Counted from the first letter of the stretch, positions 44,651 to 54,640 are shown. The stretch is DNA of 64,000 nucleotides from Motilimonas pumila (GCF_003596335.1 NZ_QZCH01000002.1:124001-188000); one strand, 5' to 3'. Notes: generated by a model not told the origin, from the letters alone. Made by a program: numbers and translations.

Positions 44651-45460
44651 TTAACTTTTTTGATGTAATTCGATATTAAATGCAATATCCAGGGTGAGAG
44701 GCTGCTGCGCAATGCCCGCTTTTTGCTCTGGGCTTAACTTCCACGCAAAGGGTGTCATTTCTAGTAAATTGCTAATGTCTTGGCTTTGGGTAAGGTGCAA
44801 GCGGTGTTTTAACTGTTGCTGGTGCTGCAGGGTAAAGCCGTCAATGCTAGCAGCTGACTCATCGTGCATTTCTGCCTGCTGGTAAATCTGTTGCTTTAAC
44901 TGAAATAAATGTTCTGCACCTGGACTGACAGTCAGTAAGTAACCTTGAGGTTTAATCACTCGCGCTAACTCACTGGCTTGTGATGGCGCGTAGATACGAC
45001 AGACTAAATCAAAGCTGTTTGCTGCAAAAGGCAGGTCGTAAGCACTGGCAACGCAAAATTGCGTTTGTTTCGCGCGCCTTGCTGCAAACTTTATCGCTGA
45101 TTTAGAAATGTCCAAGCCATAGCTTTGGCTACCTTCAGGGAATGCTTGAGACAAGTATTGGGTGTAATACCCCTCACCGCAGCCGATGTCCAATAGCTGT
45201 GATGCCTGAGGCAGGGTACGGCGGCAAATGTCACTCAGTTGCTCCGCCAACACCTGATAATGACCTGCATTAAGGAAGTCTCTTCTTGCTTGCATCATCT
45301 GTTTGTTGTCACCGGGATCGGCAGACTTTTTTTTATTTACTGGCAGCAAATTCAGGTAACCCTCTTTGGCATAATCAAAACAATGATTATGCTGGCATCG
45401 TGCCATTTTGGCTTCACGTTGCAGAGGAGATTGGCAGAGTGGGCAAAGGTACATAGTCAT
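44651..45460 (-). CDS. rlmA: 23S rRNA (guanine-N1)-methyltransferase
   Basis: 269 aa (MTMYLCPLC; the second Met is an alternative start). N-terminal zinc finger CPLCQSPL..CQHNHCFDYAKEGYLNLL is the RlmA/RrmA signature, followed by a Rossmann core with LLDIGCGEGYYTQYL and YAPSQASELARVIKPQG. It methylates G745 (E. coli numbering) of 23S rRNA. Convergent with the DUF1835 gene. Confidence 0.93.
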   Translation of the reverse strand: MTMYLCPLCQSPLQREAKMARCQHNHCFDYAKEGYLNLLPVNKKKSADPGDNKQMMQARRDFLNAGHYQVLAEQLSDICRRTLPQASQLLDIGCGEGYYTQYLSQAFPEGSQSYGLDISKSAIKFAARRAKQTQFCVASAYDLPFAANSFDLVCRIYAPSQASELARVIKPQGYLLTVSPGAEHLFQLKQQIYQQAEMHDESAASIDGFTLQHQQQLKHRLHLTQSQDISNLLEMTPFAWKLSPEQKAGIAQQPLTLDIAFNIELHQKS

Positions 45461-45486
45461 AAGCTGGAGTTTTCTTTTATCATACT

Positions 45487-47430
45487 TTAATTATTCGCTC
45501 GAGGTGCTTTTCTTTTTTGCGGTTTACGCCGGTATTGCTTTTTTCGTTCGCGCTTGGGCGATGAAGGCGACTGAGTAACTTGACTCAGTGCTGTTGGCAA
45601 CTGACTTTTAGCTTGAGCCATTAAAGCTTCTATTTGCGCCTCAAGGCTTTCCATAAAATTCTGATAAGAAGCCTGTTTATTACAGATCAGCTCAAGTTGG
45701 TGCTCCCAGTGTGCGGTCATGTCTGGGTAGCTCGCTTGTTCAGGCAGACTCGCAATCAAGCCTCGACCTGCGGCCGTTGCGAGAATTTTTTTGCCTTGGC
45801 GCTGAAGGAATTGACGTTTAAACAACAACTCGATAATTCCTGCCCGTGTAGCTTCTGTACCAAGGCCATCGGTTTCTTTTAGGATCTTCTTCAACTCGGC
45901 AGAGCTGACAAAACGGCTGATACCTGTCATCGCCGCTAACAAAGTTGCATCGGTGAAATGCTCCGGAGGTTGAGTTTGCTTTTCTAGCAGTTCTCCTTGC
46001 TGACAGTATAGGCTGTCCCCTTTGCTAACTCGCGGTAAAGGGGGACTGTCTTGCTGCAGCTTGTTGTTGAAAACTTTCCATCCCACAACCGTGATTTGTT
46101 TGCTTTTACTGATGAATAAACCACCTGCAATCTCAAATGTTAATTGAGTTTGTTGATATTCGTGGGCGGGCAGAAACTGCATCAAATACTGCTGGCAAAT
46201 AAGCTTATAAATGTCTTGTTCCTGCTTACCAAGTTGCTGGCTAGGTTTGCTTTTAAGAGTCGGAATAATAGCGTGATGGGCACTGACTTTAGCATCATTC
46301 CAGCAACGGCTTTTTTGCTTAGGATTTAATTGCGGCGTCACGCTATTAAAATCGGAGACATTGTGCACCACAGTATTAATCACACTTTGGCTTTGACTGT
46401 GCTGATCTTTGGGCAGGTAGCGACAATCTGAGCGTGGGTAGGTGATCAATTTATATTGCTCATATAAGGTTTGGCACACATTCAGCACTTGCTTAGCAGA
46501 CATTGAGAAACGTTTGGCAGCGTCTATCTGTAAACTCGATAAATTATAAGGCAAAGGCGCGCTTTGCTTCTTAAGTTCCTTTTGGGAACTTTTGACGAGA
46601 GCTGGCTGTTGTTGGATTCTGCGTTGCACGTTTTCCGCTAATTTGCGGTTGATAATTCGGCCTTCTTCATCTTGATGTGGTTCACATGCTTCGCTGGGGG
46701 ACCATTTTGCTTGGCAACATATATTTTGATCGTCAGCGGCAAGGCTAATATGGGCGATGACTTCATAAAAAGGCTTTGGTTGAAAAGCCTCAATCGCCAA
46801 GTCTCTTCTTACGACTAACCCCAGTAACGGAGTTTGCACGCGGCCAACGGACAATACGCCCTGAAACCCGACTTTTTGGCCCTGTAGCGTATAAGCTCTT
46901 GTCATATTCATGCCATAGAGCCAGTCGGCGCGACTGCGAGCTAAAGCTGAGATAGATAATGCCATGTACTCACGATTACTCGGCAGTTTAGCCAGCGCCT
47001 TTTTTACCGCGCTGAGGTTAAGGTCGCTGATCAGGCAACGTAAGGTCGCTTGCTTTTTGGCCGTTGGCGTACCCACAAAATCGATGACTTCGTCTACTAA
47101 TAATTGACCTTCGCGATCAGGGTCACCCGCGTGCACAAGTTGATCGGCTTTTTTTATAAGTTTCTTTAAGGTACTTAATTGTTTTTTAGTTTTATTTTTT
47201 GCTTTTAATTGCCACTGCTTTGGCTTAATGGGCAAACTCTCAAGGCGCCATTTTTTATAGCTTGGGTCGTAGGCATCAGGCTCTGCTTGCTCGAGTAAAT
47301 GTCCAATACACCAACTGACGCAATCTCCATTCCCCACCTCGATGTAGCCGTCTTGTTTTTTATGAGGTTTGGGCAATGCATCGGCAATTGCGCGGCCTAA
47401 GCTGGGTTTTTCAGCAATATAAAGCTTCAA
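45487..47430 (-). CDS. topB: DNA topoisomerase III
   Basis: 647 aa from TTG 47430 (start weakly supported, but MKLYIAEKPSLGRAIADALP is the expected first motif). TOPRIM domain with VHAGDPDREGQLLVDEV, and the type IA core with the active-site Tyr in KLITYPRSDCRYL. The C-terminus ends in a basic KRERKKQYRRKPQKRK tail in place of zinc fingers. It decatenates replication intermediates. A 27-bp gap separates it from rlmA in the same direction, so the two may be cotranscribed. Confidence 0.95.
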   Translation of the reverse strand: MKLYIAEKPSLGRAIADALPKPHKKQDGYIEVGNGDCVSWCIGHLLEQAEPDAYDPSYKKWRLESLPIKPKQWQLKAKNKTKKQLSTLKKLIKKADQLVHAGDPDREGQLLVDEVIDFVGTPTAKKQATLRCLISDLNLSAVKKALAKLPSNREYMALSISALARSRADWLYGMNMTRAYTLQGQKVGFQGVLSVGRVQTPLLGLVVRRDLAIEAFQPKPFYEVIAHISLAADDQNICCQAKWSPSEACEPHQDEEGRIINRKLAENVQRRIQQQPALVKSSQKELKKQSAPLPYNLSSLQIDAAKRFSMSAKQVLNVCQTLYEQYKLITYPRSDCRYLPKDQHSQSQSVINTVVHNVSDFNSVTPQLNPKQKSRCWNDAKVSAHHAIIPTLKSKPSQQLGKQEQDIYKLICQQYLMQFLPAHEYQQTQLTFEIAGGLFISKSKQITVVGWKVFNNKLQQDSPPLPRVSKGDSLYCQQGELLEKQTQPPEHFTDATLLAAMTGISRFVSSAELKKILKETDGLGTEATRAGIIELLFKRQFLQRQGKKILATAAGRGLIASLPEQASYPDMTAHWEHQLELICNKQASYQNFMESLEAQIEALMAQAKSQLPTALSQVTQSPSSPKRERKKQYRRKPQKRKAPRANN

Positions 47431-47524
47431 GGTAAACTCTAACTGTATATAAAAACAGTTATCTTAGCGCTGCCAAAGAGAATTATCCAGTGTCATAGTT
47501 AACCCTGGAATAAGGCGCACTCAT

Positions 47525-48892
47525 TTAAGGCGTGAAGCAGCGCTCAGCCCAGCGAGTTAAACCACTGGCGACACTGCCGAAGTGATCACCCTCCACCAAA
47601 GGTGTGGTTGGGAACGCTTGCTGTAAGAAAGTGGAGAATAACGGCGACTTGGCGCTACCACCGGTGATAAAAATGACATCGGGTTGCGTTTGCGCTTGTG
47701 CCAGAGTGGCAGAGATCAGTTGTTGAATTTGATGTAACAGCGGCGCGCTGGCATTGGCAAATAGCTGTTGACTTAATTCTACCGCCAGTGGTTTTTGTAT
47801 AAAGCTAAGGTCAGCGTAGGCTTGGTCTTGTTCAGAAAGTCGCTTTTTAACTTGCTCTGCTTGGTTGACCAATTGGTAGCTCAACTTGTGTTGTTGTACC
47901 TTGATTAAGCGGTTGAGGTGCTCTGGTTGTTGGCTGTCTTGCTGCAATTGTTGCAAGCTAAGCAGGTTCTCGCGGCTGTAAAAGCGGGTTTGGCTGGCGA
48001 CGTTATTGATGGCTACCGCATCAAAAAAAGGCTGTGAGGGCATTGGCTTGCCTGTTATTAGTTGGCTGCCTAAACCAAATTCTGGCATCAGACCACGTAA
48101 GGCTAAGTGAATATCAAAGTCGTTACCGCCGACGCGTTCACCGGCGTGACCTAGGACACTTGCGCTGCGATCGGTTTGCGCTGCAAATTCTGGCCCCATT
48201 AACATCATCGATATATCTGTGGTTCCGCCACCTATGTCCACTACCAAGACTTTTTGTTCTTGTGTCATGGTTGCTTCATAAGCAAAGCCTGCTGCAATCG
48301 GCTCGTATTGAAATTCAATATCTTTAAAACCGGCCATTTTGCCTGCTTCAGTAAGAATATTAATGGCTTGGCGGTTACTTTCTTCACCTTTGAGGCCTTG
48401 AAAGTTGACTGGGCGGCCAATCACAACTTGATCGATAGTATGCTGTAAGCAGGCTTCTGCTTGTTGCTTAATATGGCAAAACATGGCGCACACTAAATGC
48501 TTAAACAGACCGATTTGATGTGGGTTCAACCCAGAAGCGCCTAAAAATGATTTAGGGGACTTAATATAATAGCCTTCGTCGGGCTCTTCTAAATAAAGCT
48601 CAAGGGCTTGTGGACCAAAACTTAAGTTGGCAGCGATGCCGTCGAGTGACAGCTCTTGGCTAATCTGTTTGCCTTTAAAAATGGTACTGCTTTGTTGTTT
48701 TAACCACGCTTGTTTTAGCTCTGACTCGGGCAAAACTTGTGCTAACCATGCACTGATGATGTCTCGTTCGGGAGCATACACGGTAGAAGCAAGGTAGGGG
48801 CTTTGCTGGCTAAGGGGCAACAGCTGAACTTGTTGGTTAAGCATGGTGCCGATTGCACAATTAGACGTGCCGTAATCAAAGCCTGCAAACAT
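47525..48892 (-). CDS. yegD: Hsp70-like chaperone homologue YegD
   Basis: 455 aa from ATG 48892 (MFAGFDYGTSNCAIG). Actin-like ATPase fold: phosphate-1 FDYGTSNCAIG, phosphate-2 VLVVDIGGGTTDISMM and the adenosine motif FITGGSAKSPLF. There is no substrate-binding domain, as in YegD. It lies 94 bp upstream of topB in the same direction. Cellular role poorly defined. Confidence 0.92.
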   Translation of the reverse strand: MFAGFDYGTSNCAIGTMLNQQVQLLPLSQQSPYLASTVYAPERDIISAWLAQVLPESELKQAWLKQQSSTIFKGKQISQELSLDGIAANLSFGPQALELYLEEPDEGYYIKSPKSFLGASGLNPHQIGLFKHLVCAMFCHIKQQAEACLQHTIDQVVIGRPVNFQGLKGEESNRQAINILTEAGKMAGFKDIEFQYEPIAAGFAYEATMTQEQKVLVVDIGGGTTDISMMLMGPEFAAQTDRSASVLGHAGERVGGNDFDIHLALRGLMPEFGLGSQLITGKPMPSQPFFDAVAINNVASQTRFYSRENLLSLQQLQQDSQQPEHLNRLIKVQQHKLSYQLVNQAEQVKKRLSEQDQAYADLSFIQKPLAVELSQQLFANASAPLLHQIQQLISATLAQAQTQPDVIFITGGSAKSPLFSTFLQQAFPTTPLVEGDHFGSVASGLTRWAERCFTP

Positions 48893-49369
48893 AATCAAAT
48901 ACCTAAGGGATGGCTAAAAAAGAAGCCGCGCATGCTACCGTAATCAAATATAGAAAAAAAGTCATAGCGAACATTGTGGAGCTATTTTTCAGTTTGGTTA
49001 TAAAGTTTCAACACAGTAAGTGGTGCTGTTTTACGTCAAAGTGCGGCCCAGAGTTGGGTTTGATGAAAATTTGAGCTAACCTTCCATGAGGCTACACATT
49101 GCCATGTAATGATGTTTGTCGTGATTTTAGCTACAGTCAGCCGATTTAATGATGCGGCGTAAGGTGTCAGGCCAGTAAAACGACTATTTATCATAGAAAT
49201 TACGTCAATTTCGACAATTTCAGCAATTTTCTTGACCTGAAGTTGTAATTTGGTAACGAATTTCGAGTACAATTCGCGCTCTTAAAATTTATCACGTATA
49301 TCCCCTGTAGATATATACCCAGAATTTGTTTTTGATAATGACGCACCATGCGTCTCTCGGAGAAAGAAA
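48893..49369. other. yegD-pykF divergent intergenic region (477 bp)
   Basis: No gene seen. For pykF, TTGTAA (49243-49248) and TACAAT (49268-49273) form a possible promoter but with a long 19-bp spacer; TTGACC at 49232 is too far. No convincing Cra operator found. The leader to the start is about 95 nt. Confidence 0.4.
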
Positions 49370-50782
49370 GTGAGAAAAACTAAGATTGTTTGTACTATCG
49401 GTCCTAAATCTGAATCGAAAGAAATGCTAGCTAAACTGCTTGATTGTGGCATGAACGTGATGAGACTTAACTTCTCACACGGTGATTTTGACGAGCACGG
49501 TGGTCGTATCACTCGCTTGAGAGAAGTATGTTCTGAAACAGGTCAAAAAGCGGCAGTGCTGCTAGACACTAAAGGCCCTGAAATTCGTACCATCAAACTT
49601 GCTGGTGGCGACGACGTACTTTTGACTGCGGGTCAAGCATTCACTCTAACAACAGACGCTTCTGTTGTTGGTGACAACACAAAAGTTGCGGTAACTTACC
49701 CTGGTCTAACAACTGACCTGAGCGTAGGTAACACTGTACTACTAGACGATGGCCTACTAGAGCTAATCGTTAAAGAAATCAAAGGTAACGACGTTATCTG
49801 TGAAGTACAAAACAACGGTGAGCTAGGCGAAAACAAAGGTGTTAACCTACCTGGCGTAAGCGTTCAACTACCAGCACTTTCTGAAAAAGACAAAGCTGAC
49901 TTAGTTTTCGGTTGTGAGCAAGGCGTTGACTTCATTGCTGCTTCTTTCATCCGTAAAGTGGAAGACGTTCAAGAAATCCGTGAGCTACTTGCTGCAAACG
50001 GTGGCGACAACATCCAAATCATCTCTAAAATTGAGAACCAAGAAGGTGTTGATAACTTCGATGCTATCTTAGAAGCCTCTGACGGCATCATGGTTGCACG
50101 TGGTGACCTAGGTGTTGAAATCCCGGTTGACCAAGTAATCTTCGCTCAAAAAATGATGATTGAGAAATGTAACGCAGCACGTAAGCCAGTTATCACTGCT
50201 ACGCAAATGCTTGACTCAATGATCAAAAACCCACGTCCAACTCGCGCTGAAGCGGGTGACGTAGCAAACGCTATCATCGACGGTACTGATGCAGTAATGC
50301 TTTCTGGTGAAAGTGCGAAAGGTAAATACCCAGCAGAAGCCGTGACTATCATGTCTACTATCTGTGACAGTACTGACGCTTCAATTGCACCTCGTCCAGA
50401 CATCAAAGTTGAAGATTCAACTAGCATCACACAAGCGGTATGTCGCGGTGCGGTTAAAACTTCTGAGCAGTTAGAGTCTTCTCTAATCATCGTTGCAACT
50501 GAAGGCGGTAAGTCTGCACGTTCTGTACGTAAATTCTTCCCTAAAGCGCCTATCTTAGCAATCACATCAACGGCTAAGACAGCACAGCAACTATGTCTGT
50601 CTAAAGGTGTAACTAGCGTATTGGTTGAACAGCAAGCTGACACTGATTGCTTCTACCAACTGGGCATGGACAAAGCGGTTGAGCTTGGTCTTGCTAAGTC
50701 TGGTGACGTTGTAGTGATGGTATCGGGTGCACTTGTTGAATCTGGTACAACAAACACTTCTTCTGTACACGTAATCAAATAA
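49370..50782 (+). CDS. pykF: Pyruvate kinase (type I)
   Basis: 470 aa from GTG 49370 with CGGAG in front. Family signatures: [28 protein letters not shown], active-site [26 protein letters not shown] and [18 protein letters not shown]. Length and residues match PykF (fructose-1,6-bisphosphate-activated) better than PykA. It makes pyruvate and ATP from PEP in glycolysis. Codon choice is strongly biased (CTA/GGT/GAA), as for very highly expressed genes. Terminator follows. Confidence 0.96.
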   Translation: MRKTKIVCTIGPKSESKEMLAKLLDCGMNVMRLNFSHGDFDEHGGRITRLREVCSETGQKAAVLLDTKGPEIRTIKLAGGDDVLLTAGQAFTLTTDASVVGDNTKVAVTYPGLTTDLSVGNTVLLDDGLLELIVKEIKGNDVICEVQNNGELGENKGVNLPGVSVQLPALSEKDKADLVFGCEQGVDFIAASFIRKVEDVQEIRELLAANGGDNIQIISKIENQEGVDNFDAILEASDGIMVARGDLGVEIPVDQVIFAQKMMIEKCNAARKPVITATQMLDSMIKNPRPTRAEAGDVANAIIDGTDAVMLSGESAKGKYPAEAVTIMSTICDSTDASIAPRPDIKVEDSTSITQAVCRGAVKTSEQLESSLIIVATEGGKSARSVRKFFPKAPILAITSTAKTAQQLCLSKGVTSVLVEQQADTDCFYQLGMDKAVELGLAKSGDVVVMVSGALVESGTTNTSSVHVIK

Positions 50783-50802
50783 GACTGCGTAACAGCTGCC
50801 TA

Positions 50803-50829
50803 AAAACCCAGCTTCGGCTGGGTTTTTTT
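50803..50829 (+). terminator. Terminator of pykF
   Basis: AACCCAGC (50805-50812) pairs with GCTGGGTT (50817-50824) across a stable TTCG tetraloop, followed by TTTTT. Confidence 0.95.
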
Positions 50830-50907
50830 ATTGCTAAAATTGCCTGCTGTGCAAGGCAGACTGTGGTATCTTCTTGCTTTCTTCCATGACTAAAAGGCCG
50901 CTTCATT

Positions 50908-51645
50908 ATGAGCACATTTTTCAGCGTTAACTTTAATAAAATTGCATTGCTGCGTAACTCTCGTGGTAGAGATTACCCTAGCGTGGTGGAGTTTGCTGAA
51001 ATGGGCTTGAAAGTGGGCATTAACGGTTTAACTTTGCACCCAAGACCAGACCAACGCCATGCTCGTTATAGCGACGTGTACGACTTATTAACACTGAGCC
51101 AGCGTTACCCTCAAGCAGAGGTGAATATTGAAGGTTACCCGTGTGAGGAGTTTATGAAGGTGGTGCTAGACGCTAAGCCTCATCAATGTACCTTAGTACC
51201 CGACGACCCTGCACAAATCACTTCAGATCATGGCTGGAACTTGCATCAAGATTTCGACCTTGTAAAACGCATTGTCTCGCAACTAAAAGCGGCAGGTATT
51301 CGTAGCAGCATTTTCATGGACCCTGTGGCGAGTGATATGCAGCTTGCGAAAGATACTGGTGCAGACCGGATTGAATTATACACAGAATCTTATGCGCAAG
51401 CTTTTGGCACTGAACAGCAAGAGAGCGTATTGGCGCAGTTTGCAGAAGCCGCCAAGGCCGCGCAAGATATTGGCTTGGAAGTGAACGCAGGTCACGACCT
51501 AACACTGGAGAACTTAACCGACTTTTTGACCATTAAAGACATTAAAGAAGTGTCGATTGGTCATGCTTTAGTGGTGGAGTCATTGTTACAAGGGTATGAG
51601 CCAACCTTGAAACAATATGTGGACATTTGTCGTCAAAGCGCTTGA
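50908..51645 (+). CDS. pdxJ: Pyridoxine 5'-phosphate synthase
   Basis: 245 aa TIM barrel: VNFNKIALLRNSRG, GINGLTLHPRPDQRHARYSDV (substrate-binding H and R), CTLVPDDP, GADRIELYTESYAQAF and LEVNAGHDLTLENL are PdxJ motifs. It condenses 1-deoxy-xylulose-5-phosphate with aminoacetone phosphate in vitamin B6 synthesis. It stands alone rather than next to recO/acpS as in enterics, and the HPRPDQRH form differs from the enterobacterial HLREDRRH form, so it belongs to the other PdxJ subgroup. Confidence 0.9.
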   Translation: MSTFFSVNFNKIALLRNSRGRDYPSVVEFAEMGLKVGINGLTLHPRPDQRHARYSDVYDLLTLSQRYPQAEVNIEGYPCEEFMKVVLDAKPHQCTLVPDDPAQITSDHGWNLHQDFDLVKRIVSQLKAAGIRSSIFMDPVASDMQLAKDTGADRIELYTESYAQAFGTEQQESVLAQFAEAAKAAQDIGLEVNAGHDLTLENLTDFLTIKDIKEVSIGHALVVESLLQGYEPTLKQYVDICRQSA

Positions 51646-51762
51646 TCTAACGCCATAAACCGGTTTTTAAAATAAATTATTCTTCATTCTGCTGAAGAGC
51701 CATTGCCGCCTTGCGGCTCTTGGTTTACATTATTTTGTTTATAAATTGTTGTATTACTTTGG

Positions 51763-52257
51763 ATGTGCCATTTGAAATACCTTGCCCTTGTTATCGGTCT
51801 TTTCTCTGTTGTTGTTGGTTTTAATGCGAGTGCGCAAAAGCGCACCATAGGCTCGGTAGAGTACGTGCAAATTGAAGAGGCAGACAACATGCCTTTTTTG
51901 ACGCGCATTGATACTGGCGCTGCTAAAACGTCGTTGCATGCGTTTGATCTTCGTGTTGATGATGATGCCGGTCGCATGCAAGCCAATATTGGCAAGACCA
52001 TTACCTTTAAAACCATGAACGAAAAACAGCAGTTTCATACGAGTCGTGCCACTATTGTTGGCGTGCAAACTATCAGAAACTCTCAAGGCAAAGAGCAAAG
52101 ATATGAAGTAGAGCTGACGTTGACATGGCAAGGCCAAGAGAAAAAGGTGTTGGTTAATTTACGTAATCGCCAACGTATGGATTATAAATTACTGATTGGT
52201 CGTAATTGGTTAGCCGGTGATTACTTGGTAGACGTTGAGCAGCCTCCTGAAAGTTAA
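51763..52257 (+). CDS. Secreted retropepsin-like protease (RimK-linked ATP-dependent zinc protease family)
   Basis: 164 aa (ATG 51763; TTG 51772 also possible, giving MKYLALVIGLF). Signal peptide ends NASA. The domain has the aspartyl-protease-like RIDTGAAKTSLHA and LIGRNWLAGDYLVDV of the PF05618 family, whose database name 'zinc protease' is doubtful because the DTGA motif is retropepsin-like. Gammaproteobacterial members are often secreted. The next gene begins within its last 23 bp. Confidence 0.85.
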   Translation: MCHLKYLALVIGLFSVVVGFNASAQKRTIGSVEYVQIEEADNMPFLTRIDTGAAKTSLHAFDLRVDDDAGRMQANIGKTITFKTMNEKQQFHTSRATIVGVQTIRNSQGKEQRYEVELTLTWQGQEKKVLVNLRNRQRMDYKLLIGRNWLAGDYLVDVEQPPES

Positions 52258-52684
52258 CTGGGTACAATGGAGCGGGCTATGGTTATTGTTTAGCTTGAGC
52301 GCATACGCGAGCGCAGGTACGCTACAGCCTTTTAGCAGTGACGGTTGCAGTCGTTTTCCTGATGGTACTTGGCAACAACAAGACGTTTGGAAATCATGTT
52401 GTGTGGCTCATGACCTATCGTACTGGCGAGGAGGCACCGCTGATGAGCGAGACCATGCGGATGCGCAGTTGCAACAATGCTTAGCTCAGCAAGGTTATCC
52501 AGCAATAGGTTGGGTGATGTTGTTGGGAGTGAAAGTCGGTGGGTTACCGTATTGGCCGAGTGACTTTCGCTGGGGATACGGCTGGCCATTCCTGCGTGGA
52601 TTTAAAGCCTTATCTGCGCAAGAACAACAACAAATTGATGCCATGCTTTTGCAACAAGGTACCCTCATAGGAAACATGCAATGA
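52235..52684 (+). CDS. Secreted phospholipase A2-like protein
   Basis: 149 aa from TTG 52235 (start uncertain). A signal-like hydrophobic N-terminus (LWLLFSLSAYASAG) is followed by SDGCSRFPDG and CCVAHDLSYWRGG. The CCxxHD motif with the partner Asp in DERDHAD resembles the catalytic His-Asp dyad of phospholipase A2 enzymes. Overlaps the protease gene, and its last codons overlap the next start (ATGA). Lipase activity is untested; homologues are sometimes misannotated as oxidoreductases. Confidence 0.7.
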   Translation: MSSLLKVNWVQWSGLWLLFSLSAYASAGTLQPFSSDGCSRFPDGTWQQQDVWKSCCVAHDLSYWRGGTADERDHADAQLQQCLAQQGYPAIGWVMLLGVKVGGLPYWPSDFRWGYGWPFLRGFKALSAQEQQQIDAMLLQQGTLIGNMQ

Positions 52685-52917
52685 AAGCTTATATGCCTGC
52701 GCTATTACTGGTTTTAGGTTTAGTTATCTCACCCTTTTTTTACACCGCTTCAGAAGACGGCAGTGGTTCGTTACTAACGGTTGCCATTAGCGTTGTCGCT
52801 GCAGTGATTGCGCTGGTAGTCAGCTTAATCAACAAACAAATGTGGTGGTTGTTGATATCTGGTCTCATGTTTGTGCTGTTGCCGGTGTTCTCTGTGTGGC
52901 TTGCGGCGGCTTTATAA
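52681..52917 (+). CDS. Small two- to three-helix membrane protein
   Basis: 78 aa, three hydrophobic segments (MPALLLVLGLVISPFFY; LLTVAISVVAAVIALVVSL; WWLLISGLMFVLLPVFSVWL) separated by short polar turns. The ATG overlaps the preceding stop as ATGA, so translation is coupled. It matches no family I know. It may assist or anchor the PLA2-like enzyme, which is inference from the operon only. Confidence 0.75.
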   Translation: MKAYMPALLLVLGLVISPFFYTASEDGSGSLLTVAISVVAAVIALVVSLINKQMWWLLISGLMFVLLPVFSVWLAAAL

Positions 52918-53064
52918 AAGATTAATTTTTGTTAAAATGTGTTCTTTATTAGCTGGTTAGCCGTATTCTTCAGGTAATATTGAGTTGCAGTTAATATCTT
53001 TTTGTTTAAAATTTGAACGGTATTAACGTAGTTCGCATTCGTCAGCAAAGAAGTAGGCAGTATT

Positions 53065-53673
53065 ATGCATCAGAACACCAAGGATGGGGTACTGAATGCC
53101 GAGGAAATGGAATACCTTTCGGCACTATTGACTGAGCAGGCTGGTAAGCCCGCTCAAGGTGGCTTGAAGTTTGAAGTAAATACCGATAACCACGGTTTTC
53201 TTCAGCAGCTAGGCCTGTCAGATACCCTTAAAGTGGTGGCTCGATATGGCCATCACAGATTTGTATTCCCCCTTAGCATCGAAGTCAATGACTTGGGTAT
53301 GCCACACTTATATTTCAATACGCCCGACATTTATGAAGACGGTGAACAGAGCCGGTTCTGGCGCGCTGAGGATGAGCAATTGACCTTGCTTACCGCAGAC
53401 GGTGAGGCCTTGTCTTACTGCATTCAAGATATCTCAGTATCAGGCCTGTGTATTGAACTAGAAGATCTTACAGAGCCAGTACCTGACACGCTAAATGACC
53501 TATGCTTACGTTTGCCAAACGGTCAAATATTGGACTTATCGGGTCATATCAGCCGCTACATTGAGCCAAACTTGGTTGCGTATGAGCTAGAGTTAAGCTC
53601 GTTGGATAGCAGTGAATTGAAAGATTACTTATTTCAATTGCACCGCAGCCTGCACCCTCATTTAATGAAGTAG
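53065..53673 (+). CDS. PilZ-like domain protein
   Basis: 202 aa. The C-terminal half has the PilZ second motif (QDISVSGLCIEL, D-x-S-x-x-G) and a strand pattern ending RYIEPNLVAYELEL. The first motif (RxxxR) is not clear; FWRAEDEQ occupies the place, so c-di-GMP binding is uncertain. N-terminal half (LSALLTEQAG.. RYGHHRFVFPLSIEV) resembles YcgR-N-like PilZ partners. Followed 7 bp later by a HIT gene, probably one operon. Confidence 0.75.
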   Translation: MHQNTKDGVLNAEEMEYLSALLTEQAGKPAQGGLKFEVNTDNHGFLQQLGLSDTLKVVARYGHHRFVFPLSIEVNDLGMPHLYFNTPDIYEDGEQSRFWRAEDEQLTLLTADGEALSYCIQDISVSGLCIELEDLTEPVPDTLNDLCLRLPNGQILDLSGHISRYIEPNLVAYELELSSLDSSELKDYLFQLHRSLHPHLMK

Positions 53674-53680
53674 GAAACCT

Positions 53681-54100
53681 ATGCCGAGTTTTGAACTAGC
53701 ACCGCAACTGCAACAAGATTGTCACGTGTTGGCAGAGTCTGACATTAGCTTGCTATTACTGCTAGATAACGCCTTATACCCTTGGTTTTTAATTGTGCCA
53801 AAAACGCAGCACACTGAGATCTACCAACTTGATATCGCAGTACAGCAGCAGCTCTTGGCTCAAATGAATGGCTTAAGCCAGTTTATTGATAAGCAGTTTA
53901 AACCCGACAAATTGAATGTCGCGGCCATAGGTAATGTCGTTAGCCAGTTACACATTCATCATATTGCTCGTTTTAAAACAGATGACTGTTGGCCTGGTGT
54001 GGTATGGGGGCAGTGTCAGCAGCAGAGTTATCAAAAGGCGCAAGTAGATACCATTAGGCTGGCATGTGAGGGAGCATTATCCAGCTGGTGGCAGTTTTAG
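53681..54100 (+). CDS. HIT-family protein
   Basis: 139 aa. The histidine-triad core is QLHIHHIARF, a two- to three-His variant of HxHxHxx, with upstream strand PWFLIVPKTQHTEIYQL. HIT proteins hydrolyse or transfer nucleotidyl groups. It is close to the proteobacterial HIT branch seen as single-domain proteins near PilZ genes. Substrate unknown. Confidence 0.88.
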   Translation: MPSFELAPQLQQDCHVLAESDISLLLLLDNALYPWFLIVPKTQHTEIYQLDIAVQQQLLAQMNGLSQFIDKQFKPDKLNVAAIGNVVSQLHIHHIARFKTDDCWPGVVWGQCQQQSYQKAQVDTIRLACEGALSSWWQF

Positions 54101-54127
54101 TACCCTGCGCTAACAAGACACATCATA

Positions 54128-54640
54128 TTAAGGTTTTAATTGCCTCACAAAGCGAATCGCTTCACCTAGCTGCAAATATCGCTGAAGATCGTCTTTGCTG
54201 TATTTGGTCGACAAATAGGCAAGGTTATTTCGCTGCTTCATATATCGAGCCACTTGTAACTTGTTAAAGCCACCGACCTTGTATAAGTGATTTAGCAAGG
54301 TTTGGCGGGCTTCATCATCTATATCTATCGCTTGCTCATAGCCTTCTTGCAGAGGTGCTAAGGTTGTCACTTTAAGGCTTTTTAGCTGCCCATTTTCCTG
54401 CAAGTATTCCAACCATTGTTCAACGTACAAAGGTTTACAGCCGGCGAGTAGGTTAAAGTAGCCCCCACTATCACTGCGACACTGAGTTAATAAAGTCAGC
54501 GCAAACGCATCATCGTCACAACTGAACGACACTTCACCCACTTGGGTAGCGTGGACCGCTGATACTTTGATGACAGCCTTGGCTCCAGCATCATTTTGGC
54601 AATGAAAGATAAACACGCTATCTCCGGCTAAAACCCTCAT
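54128..54640 (-). CDS. Hypothetical soluble protein
   Basis: 170 aa with no signal peptide or membrane helix. N-terminal strands (VFIFHCQNDAGAKAVIKVSAV) are followed by a helical C-terminal half (GGFNKLQVARYMKQRNNLAYLSTKYSKDDLQRYLQLG). I do not recognise the family. Convergent with the HIT gene. No similarity to neighbours is seen. Confidence 0.6.
   Translation of the reverse strand: MRVLAGDSVFIFHCQNDAGAKAVIKVSAVHATQVGEVSFSCDDDAFALTLLTQCRSDSGGYFNLLAGCKPLYVEQWLEYLQENGQLKSLKVTTLAPLQEGYEQAIDIDDEARQTLLNHLYKVGGFNKLQVARYMKQRNNLAYLSTKYSKDDLQRYLQLGEAIRFVRQLKP

Noticed and set aside
49249-49280. Cra (FruR) operator before pykF
   Set aside because: CGAATTTCG is palindromic but lacks the TGAA..TTCA core of the Cra site.
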